A stretch of 64,000 nucleotides of DNA from Reticulitermes speratus (GCA_021186555.1 JAJKFL010000006.1:3519715-3583714), one strand, 5' to 3'; numbered from the stretch's first letter, positions 22,280 to 33,570 are shown. The notes: a model not told the origin generated them from the letters alone. Program-made: numbers and translations.

Positions 22280-22655
22280 CATTGGTCACATCTGGAGCAC
22301 ATTGGTGCTGGAGAAGAATGGAGAAGATCAGCTGGACCGATCGTGTGAGAAATGAAGAAGTATTACATAGAGTGAAGGAGGAGAGGAATATCGTACATAC
22401 AATAAAAAGAAGAAAGGCTAACTGGATTGGTCACATCTTGCGTAGAAACTGCCTTCTGAAACACGTGATTGAAGGAAAGTTAGAAGGAAGGATAGAAATG
22501 ACGGGAAGACGAGGGAGAAGACGTAAGCAGCTACTGGATGACCTTAAGGAAAAGAAAAGATACTGGAAATTGAAAGAGAAGCACTAGATCGCACCCTGTG
22601 GAGAACTCGCTTTGGAAGAGGCTACGGACCTGTCGTAAGACAGACTGCAGAATGA
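22280..22655 (+). mobile_element. LINE ORF2 C-terminal tail (family P), single 39-bp 3' unit
   Basis: The frame reads WCWRRMEKISWTDRVR, then KANWIGHILRRNCLLKHV, a basic RRGRRRKQLLDD stretch, and after a frameshift GRGYGPVVRQTAE and a stop. This is the tail of a LINE reverse-transcriptase protein common in insect genomes. It is heavily 5' truncated. The 3' terminal GAAGAGGCTACGGACCTGTC unit occurs once here, but about 19 times in each of the copies ending at 38976 and 47303. Confidence 0.82.
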
Positions 22656-22994
22656 ATGAACAGCTTATTCTCCATTCACCTCTATCCCATACAGGTCCGA
22701 AGATTTTTCTTATTATTCTTCTTTCAAAGTATCTAAGGACATTCTTGTTACCACTGTTACCGTCAATGTTTCTGCTCTACATGTTACCACTGTTCTATAA
22801 ATCTTAACTTTCTTACAGCTTTAAGCTAGTTACTACAATATTTGCAGTACCTAGTTCGAATTCTGGTCCTCGCGTTGCGGATGGAGGAACGGCCTCCAAA
22901 TATGGAGGGTAACTGCGAATATGCAGTCGCGGACAGCCGACAAGGGGTGGTCCTCCAGCTTGGGGATTGGGCGAGGTGCTAACAACTCCTAACC
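22656..22994. other. Possible upstream part of the next LINE copy
   Basis: From about 22861 the sequence (GATGGAGGAACGGCCTCC, GGGGTGGTCCTCCAGCTTGG) leads into the LINE tail at 22995. I regard it as part of that element, with low certainty. The first 200 bases are unassigned. Confidence 0.4.
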
Positions 22995-23205
22995 GTAAAA
23001 AATTACCATGTTACGAAACACCATACAGAGCCTCGGACCTGGACTGATTCTTTGGATAGGGACAGGTGGCGGGCTCTTGTGAGTGCGGTAATGAACCTTC
23101 TAGTTCCATAAAACGCGGGGAATTTCTGGACTAGCTGACGACCTGTTAGCTTCTCAAGAAGGACTGTGCTCCATGGAGTTAGTTAGTTAGTTAGTTAGTT
23201 AGTTC
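22995..23205 (+). mobile_element. LINE 3' tail (family Q) with (TTAG)n end
   Basis: Includes the remains of a DRDRWRALV-type protein tail, AGCTTCTCAAGAAGGACTGT, and ends in five TTAG units. It is the plus-strand counterpart of 1484-1722. Confidence 0.75.
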
Positions 23206-23504
23206 GAATTCTGGTGATAAAACCCCGAATTGGGGTTTCTCATTTATATCTCAGTTCATATGACAGACGTCAATTTGTGTTAAAATTACAGTCTCATGGG
23301 ATGTAAAGGAGTGGATAAATAAAGGGGGACAGAAAGGGAAAGAGTAAGGAAACTGTGTTATTTAACGACGATGGCAATTACAGCCTTAATACAGCATCGA
23401 TAATATAACAATGAATGAGCGTGGAGCAATGGTGGAATAATACTGAAAAGGAAACACTGAGAAAAATGTGTCCCAATGCCAGTTTGATGCAGTATAGTTT
23501 GGTA
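23206..23504. other. Unassigned sequence
   Basis: Short stretch between LINE and SINE with no recognisable content. Confidence 0.4.
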
Positions 23505-23762
23505 GGCCGATCCGAGTGGCCGTGCGGTTTAAGGCGTGGGTCTGCGGCCGTTCGCTTACTGGGATCGCGGGTTCGAATCCCCCCGGGGGCATGGATGTCT
23601 GTCTCTTGTGAGTGTTGTGTGTTGTCAGGTAGACGTCTCTACGACGGTCTGATCACTCGTCCAGAGGAGTCCTACCGAGTGTGGTGTGTCTGAGTGTGTG
23701 ATCGTTAAGCCTGGAAAAAAAATGAGGCGGCCTAGGCCCCCAAGGTGCTGTCGAGCTATTCG
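23505..23762 (+). mobile_element. SINE family A, near full length
   Basis: tRNA-like head CCGATCCGAGTGGCCGTGCG with B-box CGGGTTCGAATCCCCC, body with TAGACGTCTCTACGACGG, and 3' end CGGCCTAGGCCCCCAAGG followed by an A-rich tail. It is a good reference copy for the other family A members. Confidence 0.92.
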
Positions 23763-24944
23763 AAAAAAAATTGTTTGGTAGACAGATGTAAATGTTTGGG
23801 AAGCATATTGCTTTCATTTGCAGGGGTGAACAGTACAGAGACAAGGAGCAGTTTTCGAAATATTTGTCACACGTGTCTACCCAGTTACATGACGTCATTT
23901 TCCACGATCCTCCAAACTTAATTTCCACTTGCTTTAATAACAAACACTGTGTGTGTGTGTGTGACGCTAATATGTATTTACCGAGACAAATGAAAGCTCA
24001 ACTTTCCTTGAATTAGACAGCATGCAGGCATAAGGTGTCAAAGTGAGCGCTTAATTAAGTAAATGCCATGAAAATTAAAGTCGCCTTCTAAGTTGAATTA
24101 ATACGCTGAATTGTTAAATCATTAATGAGGATGAAATCACATCAATCCGGAAATAACATGGCTATAACATTCCCCACATGTCAGAAAAGTAGAAGGAGAG
24201 AAGCCGAAGAAAAAGTTGATTCTATTTCCAATACTGTTATAGCTTTACGTACGAAACTAAATCTTACTCTTAGGTCGCCACTTATTTTAGAAATCAGCAA
24301 CGAATAGCAGCAAACCTCGCACTACGGGACACGATATTTGAATCGGTATTGCAGCGTCAACCTCTGCCGAAATATTTCCCAACCAGCAGCACCGTCTATT
24401 TCCTCTATCAACTCTGGTGTCCTGTAAACGCATGACTGAGTTTAGACATTTTTATGGAGTGTGTTGCTAAGAAAAATTCTGTTGAAATTCTAACGTTCTT
24501 CATGCTACTTTAACACAAAAAAACCTTAAAACAGCTTATGTCCTTTTTGCGCTAAAAGAAATCATCGCATTATAAATGCAGAGAGTGTGAATAACAAGGG
24601 GAGTGGGAGGGAAAATTCAGTGCTGCAAATAAAGGGCCAAAAGTGGAATACTACACAACACAGCACACTTGTGAAAAGTGTTAGATGAAAATGGTGTTAG
24701 GTTTACGGGAACGATGATAGAGGTGATGATGATAAATAATTTTAAAAAGCAGTAAATTGTTGACACCGTAGCACCAGCGACAAAAAGACCAACAAATGTA
24801 AATAAAGTTAAAACACAACAATGGCAAGTTTAATCGTAATATAAGAACGCCGACTGTACTTACTGACACGCATTGTCAGAGGAAAGTGGAACATGATACA
24901 GTCTTACCAAACAAAGAAAATATGGATTAATTAATTTTATTTCA
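23763..24944. other. Unassigned sequence
   Basis: A short (GT)n tract lies at about 23948-23963. No gene or element is recognisable in the remaining kilobase. Confidence 0.5.
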
Positions 24945-25700
24945 AACCGATCCCAGCGCCGTGCGGTCTAAGGCGTGGGTCTTCGGCCGCTCGCTTGCTG
25001 GGATTGTGGGTTCGAATCCCACCAGGGGCATGGATGTTTGTGTTGTGTTTGTCTTAAGGACGGTAGCATGGAACGTAAAGTGACATGAAGGACGAAAGGA
25101 TTTAAACAGTACAAAAATGGATCAAAGGGGAAAAACACCGTACAGACAAAAAAAAATCCCACCAGGGGCATGGATGTTTGTGTTGTGTTTGTTGTAAGGA
25201 TGGTAATATGGAACGTAAAGTGACATGAAGGACGAAAGGATTTAAACAGTACAAAATGGATCAAAGGGGAAAAACACCGTACAGACAAAAAAAATCCCAC
25301 CAGGGGCATGGATGTTTGTGTTGTGTTTGTTGTTAAGGATGGTAATATGGAACGTAAAGTGACATGAAGGACGAAAGGATTTAAACAGTACAAAAATGGA
25401 ATCAAAGGGGAAAAACACCGTACAGACAAAAAAAAATCCCACCAGGGGCATGGATGTTTGTGTTGTGTTTGTTGTAAGGATGGTAATATGGAACGTAAAG
25501 TGACATGAAGGACGAAAGGATTTAAACAGTACAAAAATGGATCAAAGGGGAAAAACACCGTACAAACAAAAAAAAAATCCCACCGGGGGCATGGATGTTT
25601 GTGTTGTGAGTGTTGTGTGTCGTCAGGTAGAGGTCTCTGCGACGGGCTGATCACTCGTCTAGAGGAGTCCTACCGACTGTGGTGTGTCTCTCAGTGTGAT
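24945..25700 (+). mobile_element. SINE family A with four 140-bp internal units
   Basis: The tRNA-like head (to about 25030) is followed by four tandem units whose starts lie at 25016, 25156, 25294 and 25436, then the ordinary body from 25577. Each unit begins at the B-box/body border (ATCCCACCAGGGGCATGG) and ends in an A-run. One such unit is in the SINE at 10118-10525. Confidence 0.9.
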
Positions 25701-25773
25701 CAAAAGGAATTACAAACCTCGACACTGAAACGGGAAACCGGAGTAAGTAGAAGAGGACGACTAAAAAAAAATT

Positions 25774-26114
25774 ATTTCAATCCAACAAATGCACTACACT
25801 TTCTTTCAATTTTAATTTTAATATATTTTTAATATTTTACACTACAACTATTTTCAGTTCTAAATTTAATGATTCGATTTTAGTAAAAAATAGTGAAGAA
25901 AGATAAGCTAATTACTATGAACATAACGACAGTGATATTTAGTGCTGGTGACTTACAGTAATTATGTGTTGTGAAAGTAAGTGAAAAACAATTGGATGTA
26001 TTGAAGATTGTGAACTGTCGACGACCCCCCTGAGGATGGCACAGGGTGTGCCGAAATATATGTAGGGGCAAGAAATGATGGAAAGAAAGTGTAGTGCATT
26101 TGTTGGATTGAAAT
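25774..26114. mobile_element. Hammerhead-like element, asymmetric palindrome
   Basis: Ends are inverted repeats of about 33 bp (ATTTCAATCCAACAAATGCA and complement), but only the right half holds a core. The left arm has lost or never had its core. Confidence 0.75.
26026..26070 (+). ncRNA. Hammerhead-ribozyme-like motif, well preserved
   Basis: CCCC, CTGAGGA (26030-26036), a perfect GGCACAGGGTGTGCC stem-loop, GAAA (26053-26056), TATATGT, A, GGGG. CCCC/GGGG forms stem I. This stem II sequence is unique in the window. Confidence 0.62.
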
Positions 26115-26118
26115 AAAA

Positions 26119-26762
26119 TTAATTAATTATCAAAATGCACGGTATATATAATATAAATAAAATATGGAAACGAACCAAATAATGCAGCAGACTTGAAACT
26201 GCGATACACGAAACGAAACAGGCAAGAAAACTATAAAAAAAATAATTCAGCATACAAATTTTTAACCCCATTTTTTTTTAAATAAATGATACCTAATTAT
26301 GTCAAACACAGGTCGAAACATGTTGTAATAATAATGTAAATGAATGCGATAAATAAAAATTATTGAAGAAACCTTTGTATTTGCACTTGACAGCCACGAT
26401 TTATTACCGATATGATGACTGTAATCATCATATAATCATTAGACACCAGTTTAGCAAAAATTCACGTATTTTCCGTTTCAAGTTTGTAAGATTTAATGCA
26501 AAAATTTGTATATCATGTAGGAATGTCCCGAAACTGACAGACTTAAGTTTTTAAACGTAAGACGATGACGAATAAGCACTGCAAACTGGGTTGGCAACCT
26601 GCGGTCCGTAGATCATCGTCAGATACGGTCTTTGACTAATTACTAACACCTTAAAGAAATGTTTAATATATGTACCGAGAGTTTCAATTTTAAGAAACTG
26701 CATTTCACCCCATACTGTACTTACGTGTTACATATGAGTCTAACATTAACGTATGAAATTTT
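26119..26762. other. Unassigned AT-rich sequence
   Basis: No recognisable gene. About 26270-26330 has CAGGTCGAAACATGTTGTAA, possibly a remnant of a hammerhead-like element. Confidence 0.4.
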
Positions 26763-26927
26763 TTTTCCCAATGGCTCGACAGCCCCTAGGGGGCCTAGGC
26801 CGCCTCATTATCGAGGCTTCACGATCAAACTTTAGACACACCACAGTCGGTAGGACTCCTCTGGACGAGTGATCAGCCCGTCGCAGAGACCTCTACCTGA
26901 CAACACACAACACTCACAAGAGAAACG
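26763..26927 (-). mobile_element. SINE family A, 5' truncated
   Basis: On the minus strand only the body and 3' end of family A are present (CAGGTAGAGGTCTCTGCGAC to CGGCCTAGGCCCCCTAGGGG). The tRNA-like head is missing. Confidence 0.88.
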
Positions 26928-27157
26928 TATGGATCTTTAATATTTGTAATGAAGTGGCAGTGGGTTTGTTATGAGGTAAGAAATTGTCTTAAATGTCAAA
27001 TTTTAGACTTTAAATGATTAAGGTAGTACTTGATGGTATACATCTACCGATAAAGGTCATCTTGTTCTTGTGCACACCATGGAAGCTTATGGAGGAATGA
27101 AGGTACAGGTCCAGTCCTTCTTAACCTCGGCAATCGACGAAAGTAAGAAGTTATCTT

Positions 27158-27303
27158 GAAATCTGTGGTCTTCTGGGTAATTACACCGTGAAGATGGGAC
27201 CGATACATTGTCCCGAAACGTCGGTAAATAATTACCACACGACGCCGTGTAAGTACCCAGAAGACCGCAGATTATATCAACATCGCGGCGGAAGTCTGAA
27301 ATC
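27158..27303 (+). mobile_element. Second-type hammerhead-related element with 13-bp TSD
   Basis: 146-bp insertion flanked by the perfect direct repeat AAGAAGTTATCTT (27145-27157 and 27304-27316). The right part is the full arm (GTGAAGATGGGACC, GTCCCGAAACGTCGGTAAA, ending CGGCGGAAGTCTGAAATC). The left arm is reduced to about 30 bp. Confidence 0.88.
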
Positions 27304-27498
27304 AAGAAGTTATCTTCCTTCCCCAATCGCTCTACCCCCAAGAACAGTGTCCACGGCACCTACTAAATAGAAAACTGGGTGGGACCCAACTGGGTGGGAC
27401 CCACAGCCGGTCTCGAACCTTTTGGAGAAAAGATAGCCCTAATGCCCTTGCAGGGAAACGAACAACGCTCCTTGGTTGTCCAGCCCGCAATCCTTGGG

Positions 27499-27768
27499 GC
27501 ACGTGGCGGCACTGCGCTACAAGCCGGAAGGTCGCGGGTTCGATTCCCGCTGGTTTCATTGAGATTTTTCATTTACATAATCCTTCTGGCCGCACTATAG
27601 CCCTGAGGTCGACTTAGCCTCTAACAGAAATGAGAACCAGGAATATTTCCTGGGGGTAAAGGTGGCCGGTGCTTAGGACTAACAAACTTATCACTTTCAT
27701 GTGTCGATTTTATAGAAATTGTGGGAGCCTCAACCTATTGGAATCCTAAGTGCCTGTCCAGGTCTTGG
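27499..27768 (+). mobile_element. SINE family C
   Basis: The head lacks the 5' A-box half; the B-box region GGTCGCGGGTTCGATTCCCG and family body are clear. LINE-tail-like sequence (AGCTTCTCAAGAAGGGCCGT) follows at about 27885-27965, as at 7945, which suggests a shared SINE/LINE junction. Confidence 0.8.
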
Positions 27769-28189
27769 TCTTCTCAGTGGTCTCTTCCTTTTAGACTGAA
27801 GCGTTGACCAAAAAGTATATTACCGATATGTGTGTGATCGTTTGCACTGGATTAAACCGGCTTAGAATTAACATCAATTTTCTTACGGATTCCATAAAAT
27901 GTAGCGAATTTCTCGAGCAGCTGAGCAAATGTTAGCTTCTCAAGAAGGGCCGTGCTCCATACATTTAGTAATTATCATATTTTAATTAGTTACTACAATA
28001 ATTAATTATTTTTTCTGTCCCTCAGTGTTCTTGATTTTAGCAATAGATAAAGACATTTAAAGAACGATTTAAAAGGGCACAAAATTCCGATGGAGAAATC
28101 GTGACGTCACATGAATCATAGCCCAAAATATGTAGCGTTACATAAAACATAATGTTCAATGTCTTGCATGAGTCTGTACAGACGTAAGA

Positions 28190-28385
28190 CGATCCCAGTT
28201 GCCGTGCGGTCTAAGGCGTGGGTCTGCGGCCGTTCGTTTGCTGGGATTGCGGGTTCGAATCCCGCCGGGGGCATGGATATCTGTCTCTTGTGAGTGTTGT
28301 GTGTTGTCAGATAGAGGTCTCTGCGTCGGGCTGATCACTCATCCAGGGGAGTCCTATCGAGTGTATGTGTGTCAGAGTGTGATGA
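28190..28385 (+). mobile_element. SINE family A, 3' truncated
   Basis: Head with TTGCCGTGCGGTCTAAGGCG and B-box GCGGGTTCGAATCCCGCC, then body to GAGTGTGATGAAGTG where similarity ends. Confidence 0.88.
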
Positions 28386-29550
28386 AGTGCAACAATAACC
28401 CCCTAGATTATATTAAAGAGAAGAAGATGTATGGAAATAAGTATACATAATGCGCTAGGAAAATTATAGATATCATCCTTGGTTAATTAATTAATTCTCC
28501 CTAGTTTAGTTAACACAAAATATGAATTTCGAGTTAAATTGCATTCAAGATGAAACAGTAATTAATATGTTCACCTTAGTAATTATTCTGAAGCAATATT
28601 GCCATCAGTGGAGTTATGTCATTGTTCCTCTACAGTTACGTCACTGGAGATGGATGACAATGGGTCGACGCAAATAACAAAACACGCGAACCCATCCGCT
28701 GCATAACATTGATAGCATCACGCGAAGCCATGGTAGTCATTGTAAACCATTGTGTTATATGAGTGGTATTAAATAAAAAAAAATGTAAAGCCTGGGGGTT
28801 TTTAGGAGGCCTATTGAAAATAGTCGCATGATAGAGTACAGTCCATTGTTTGTTACAGTTTTGTATAGCCATCCGGCGCCAAAATCTTCTGTATTGTATT
28901 TTTTTTTGACAAATACATAGATAGATGTCATTCAAAGGCTTTTAAAACTATCTAGCATATGTAAATGCATTTATTATGCTTTGAAAAAAAAAGAAATATA
29001 TATATAGTTCAATTTTGGGGGTTATTACAAATTTTGTATCTGTTTTTCAACAATGCGATTGCAATCTGACATCTGTGGAATTAACCATTTTATTCTGAAA
29101 CGTAACACGAATCGTAAACAATATTGTAACAGCAAGGCACAAAACATCTCTTGAAATAAATCATGAAATTTATTCTGCATTTTTTAAAATTATCAATATC
29201 AGCATTAATTGTGTGCATATCGACTTATATCGACTTCTCGGTGTATTCATAACCGTAAGGTAGGTTAATAAACTTCGGCCAGTGAACTCTGTATTTGCAA
29301 TAAACATGCAGGAGTTGATTATTCAAAATTTACAGTCTAATTATTAGGATGATGGAATCAATTTCATTTATTTTTGATTCTTTTTAATGACACTGGCAGT
29401 GTTATCAGAATGTAGAGCGTCAAATATTTCACGATTGCAGATGCAAGACGTCTGCGATATTACGCCGTGTCGACTGGTAAACATTTACTCACTCAATTAA
29501 TTATTTTCCCTGAAGACGGAGGTAATATGCTCCCCCGAAAAGTTGATAAA
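28386..29550. other. Unassigned sequence with a relic core
   Basis: No gene is supported. The 99-residue minus-strand frame at 28636-28935 has no recognised domain. At about 29509-29550 CCTGAAGACGGAGG, a loop, CTCCCCCGAAAAGTTGATAA is a decayed hammerhead-like core that retains CTGAAGA. Confidence 0.45.
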
Positions 29551-29566
29551 TCAAGTCTTTAACAAT

Positions 29567-29805
29567 GATTTCAGGCTTCCGCCGCGATGTTGATGAAATC
29601 TGGGGTCTTCTGGGTAATTACACGGCGTCGTGTGGTAATTATTTACCGACGTTTCGGGACAACGTGTCGGTCCCATCTTCACGGGTCAAGATTACTACTC
29701 CTACTCGGAATCTTGACCCGTAAAGATGGGACCGATACGTTGTACCGAAACGTCGGTAAATAATTACCACACGACGCCGTGTAATTACCCAGAAGACCAC
29801 AGATT
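29567..29805. mobile_element. Second-type hammerhead-related palindrome with 16-bp TSD
   Basis: 239-bp inverted-repeat element bounded by perfect direct repeats TCAAGTCTTTAACAAT (29551-29566 and 29806-29821). Both arms hold GATGGGACC, a loop and CCGAAACGTCGGTAAATAAT. In place of CTGANGA the left arm reads GTGAAGA and the right arm GTAAAGA. Confidence 0.9.
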
Positions 29806-29821
29806 TCAAGTCTTTAACAAT

Positions 29822-30330
29822 ACCGCTGCGATAACTTCAAATCTTGGATTGGATGATTACTAAATACTTCACTACAAAAGGTGTGGAACTGAGCGGTAGT
29901 GACCGAACGTGATAAAAAGACCTTCGAATGTTCTGGACGGACTGAGGAAAACCATGAGAACGTTAGAATGATAGGCCTGGCACCGGAGCCTTAACAGTTT
30001 AACGGCAGTGTGGCTAATGTGATTGACAGAACATTGTAGCACGCATGAACAACATGACAAATGCATGCATGCTATTGTGGAAGCCCGAAGTGACAAGGAG
30101 GCTTAGGAGAAGTTAGTGTACATCGGAGGATAATATTAAAATGAAGTTTTATTAAATAGGTTGTGGGAAACTTGTACTGGATTGATCGATCTTAGAATAA
30201 GATCAAGTGAGGGGATATTGTGAAGAATAAAATGTACATTAAATTTACATAAACGGAACGGAAATTCTCATATAGCTGAGAAATGATCAGATCCTCAAGA
30301 AGTACTTTTATCAAGCAAGTTCATTTAAGA
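29822..30330. other. Unassigned sequence
   Basis: No gene or clear repeat. The last 70 bases (GAGAAATGATCAGATCCTCA, AGAAGT) may be a worn LINE 3' end. Confidence 0.4.
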
Positions 30331-30710
30331 GTCGCCCTCGGTGGACTAGTGGTTAGCGTGCTCGCCACTGGACCCAAGGTTCGCGGGTTCGATCCCGACC
30401 GAGGTCGATGGATTTTTAAGGGTGATAAAAATCCGTAGCACAACTTCCTTCGGAGGGGAAGTAAAGCCGTCAGTCCCATGTCGTAGATTTACGGCATGTA
30501 AAAGAACCTTACGGGCATGAATAGAACTAGTAACGCTCGTAAGCAAAATTCAGCGGCCATTTCTCACCCAAGTCTCCTGACTGACATCAGGATTGAGTCG
30601 AACAGCGCGGCCAGTGGGCTGGTCACTATGCACAAGACTAAGTAACCTCGGAAAGAGGAGGCCCAAGCCCATATAGGGCTGTCGAGTTATGGTTATTATT
30701 ATTATTATTA
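30331..30710 (+). mobile_element. SINE family D, full length
   Basis: tRNA-like head with GGTGGACTAGTGGTTAGCGT and B-box GGTTCGCGGGTTCGATCCCG, body with GGAGGGGAAGTAAAGCCGTC, 3' end CCATATAGGGCTGTCGAG and an (ATT)n tail. It is the reference copy for family D. Confidence 0.92.
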
Positions 30711-30987
30711 TATTATATTAAGCTCATTTAAGAATAACATTCTATATTTGTATTAGAAAGTCACCTGTTCGAATCTTGGCCGGCTCACCTGAGACTCTTT
30801 TTTTCTTGTTTTGAGATTTGCTCTATTCCACCCCGCGAAAATGGAGAGAGTACTTCGATGACGTCAGGAAAGTTACTTTTTGTAATCTGTCATTTACAAA
30901 TCATCCTATCGTCATGCTATATCCTCTGAGCTCCTTACAGCTTCGTTAAATAAACAGCCACAAGAGGACTCTGCTGCTGCGTGGACT

Positions 30988-31054
30988 TAGGTAGGTAAGT
31001 AGGTAGACAGGTAAATATATAGATAGGTGGGTAGGTAGGTAGGTAGGTAGGTAG
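30988..31054. repeat. (GTAG)n microsatellite
   Basis: Tetranucleotide GTAG/GGTA repeats with interruptions. Confidence 0.92.
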
Positions 31055-31139
31055 CCTACTCTTTACTACTGTGATCTCAGGGTTTAAAATAACTTATATA
31101 AACACAAAACAGCAGACGTCATTATGCGATACGTATATA

Positions 31140-31701
31140 CAGGGCATACACAAAAGAATGGTGTGGTTTCAAAAGTGAATAAAAAATTTATTTCTCACCT
31201 TACACGGACACAACATACACCGTCAGTGGCGGCAACTGTCCAAGTTTCTCATTTGGTAATTACAATCCTTCAATGTGTGCACCCTGGGTCACACGACACA
31301 CATCCACACGGTAATCAAACTCATCCCAGACCCGGTGTAGCATGTCCGCTGTAATGGCCTGCAGTGCATGACTTATCCGATCACGAATTTCATGGATGGA
31401 CGTGGGAAATGGTGGTACATAAACGCTATCTTTAACGAACCCCAAAAAAAGAAATCACGCTGCACTGTAATCACAGATCTGGACACCTCAAAACGGAGCA
31501 CACAGAAAGCCTTCTCCTGCTGCAACGCCATCTTTGAAACTGGCCCCGCGGCCACGCAGTAAGCATGAGAAGCGAACTGCTGGTAGCGCATGAGAAACTT
31601 GGACAGTTGCCGTCGCTGACGGTGTAAGTTATGCCCGTGTAATTGAGATATAAATTTCTTATTCACTTTTGAAACCGCACCATTCTTTTGTGTATGCCCT
31701 G
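31140..31701 (-). mobile_element. Internally deleted mariner-like transposon
   Basis: 562-bp relative of 4091-4672 in opposite orientation, with TA on both sides and the same roughly 110-bp inverted repeats. The interior (about 31260-31460 minus) encodes the transposase C-terminal segment, ending DYRVDVCRVTQGAHIE. It is internally deleted at a different place, so the two copies are independent deletions or have diverged since. Confidence 0.9.
31260..31445 (-). pseudogene. Mariner transposase C-terminal remnant
   Basis: Reads MGFVKDSVYVPPFPTSIHEI, then the DYRVDVCRVTQGAHIE tail and stop. It retains only about 60 of the roughly 340 residues of a mariner transposase and none of the catalytic acidic residues. 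Upstream, in another frame (31373-31801 minus), parts of the same protein can be recognised, showing a frameshift. Confidence 0.78.
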
Positions 31702-31708
31702 TATATGC

Positions 31709-31976
31709 ATATTTTTTTTTTTTTCCAATGGCTCGACAGCCCCTTGGGGGTCTAGGCCGCCTCATTGTTCGACGCTTCACGATCACACTCAGACACACCA
31801 CACTCGGTAGGACTCCTCTGGACGAGTGATCAGCCCGTCGCAGAGACCTCTACCTGACAACACACAACACTCACAACAGACAGACATCCATGACCCTAGG
31901 CGGGATTCAAACCCACAATCCCAGTAAGCGAGCGGCCGCAGACCCACGCCTTAGACCGCGCGGCCACTGGGATCGG
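31709..31976 (-). mobile_element. SINE family A, full length
   Basis: On the minus strand: head CCGATCCCAGTGGCCGCGCG, B-box region GGGTTTGAATCCCGCC, full body, and an A-rich tail at 31709-31725. It abuts the mariner remnant. Confidence 0.92.
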
Positions 31977-33469
31977 CATTTATTTATTTACATTTATATA
32001 TAGTGTGTACTTGGAATGAATATATGGAGCAGACTTAATGGCCGAACGCATCAGTCCAGTAGGAAGGAAGTGAGTTTCAACACACGAAGAATGGACAAAC
32101 TGCTGTGGACAATAACTGCTGTGGACACAAAATGCTGTGGACAATAACTTGTGTTTGTCGAAGTAAAAAGGGTCCGCTTTTTAGTGGTATAAAAAGGATC
32201 AGTTATTTGTGTTTTGGTTCTACAATCAAAATGAAGAACGCCCCTTTTTTCCCCAGCTACTAAAATCACACAGTATCGCTTTTTCTATTTAAACTGTGTT
32301 GAAAAGATGGTTTTTGTGTCGATTTTAAAATTTTTAAAAGGAATATATGCAGTTAATATATTGTGAATATAAAGATATGAAAGCACTATTATTTCCGTGT
32401 GTTATACTTATTTTCGAAAATACAATAACGCATTTTCAAATAAATCAATGGCGTTTGTCGTTCAAAATACAATGAATGATATTACTGCAAGGAGCTTAAA
32501 ACATATACATTACCTTTGTATTTACAGTACACAGAGAGAGGTTTGGGCTGCCTGCCGACATTTTGTTTCTGGCTTAAAACTTACAAATACAAAACGACAA
32601 TAACAAATACAAACAAGAAACATATGTATGTATATACACTGAGGAAAATATATAGACACCAGGATTATTCAAACGTCATAATTCAAGCGGAGCAAAGATA
32701 ATTAAAATCATTTTGGACGGAGCTAGAATTCAAATTCAGACCTTAATGAATAACAGCAGAATCAACACTAGCGCCTCTCTTGGTACCTGCCCCAAGTATA
32801 TTCCAATGGATTTTTTTTTTTAGGTTTAATACAATATAGACGTTTTGACGTATTTAAAACAATAAACTGTCCTTTGCAGTGATGTAAATACAGACAGAGA
32901 ATGAAAGGGAACAAAGGCTGAGCAAATTAGATAACAGGAAACATTACATTACAGCTTCCCGAGGTGGAGAAAGGTTTTAAAAAAAGCGAACAAGTAAATG
33001 TCCTCTATCCACATGGTATTGCTACAATTGACATATATATACATGTAAGCATCAGGCTACCAATGACTAATGTTATGTTTTTTTTTATACGCGTTGCCCG
33101 ACGATAGCTTTTCATTGTTTGGACGTGTGGTCAAACAAGGGTGCCCCCCCACCCCGGCTCCCCCCCCCACAACAAATAATCATTGAGTGCTGAAATCTGT
33201 AACGCCATCTAATGAATGAAATATGACTCCTCCCTTTAGGAAATTTGCCATCTATTGTGCCTAATTTCAGGGCGAATCTGAAATTAGGATTCAATTATAA
33301 ATGTAGCCTCATCAGAAATCAGCAACACGAAATATTTATTCACATAATTTATCTATCGAATATAAAACGTAATAATGTTTTGATGGGCTACCTTAAACTG
33401 CTATCTTAAACCAAAAATGTATACAGAATTTTGGTAGGTTGTGATATTACCGACCATGAAGGAACAGAG
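31977..33469. other. Unassigned AT-rich sequence
   Basis: About 1.5 kb with no recognised gene. A G/C homopolymer pair lies at 33145-33170 (C-rich on plus). Short repeated words (CTGTGGACAATAACT) occur at 32100-32150. Confidence 0.45.
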
Positions 33470-33570
33470 CATGAAGGTGTAGGATGGATTCAGGTGGCGC
33501 AGGATAGGGACTGGTGGAGGACTGTCATGAATGTATTAGTGAATCTTTCTTTCCTTAAAGGGCGATAATT
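33470..33570 (+). mobile_element. LINE tail fragment (family Q)
   Basis: The frame reads like EGVGWIQVAQDRDWWRTVMN followed by VLVNLSFLKGR and a stop, the worn C-terminal tail of the family Q LINE. Confidence 0.65.

Noticed and set aside
21919-22300. N-terminal part of a LINE protein
   Set aside because: The residues before WCWRRMEKISW are low complexity and do not continue the LINE reverse transcriptase; the join is a chance open frame.
23180-23205. Telomeric repeat
   Set aside because: The unit is TTAG, not TTAGG, and it follows a LINE 3' end at both loci.
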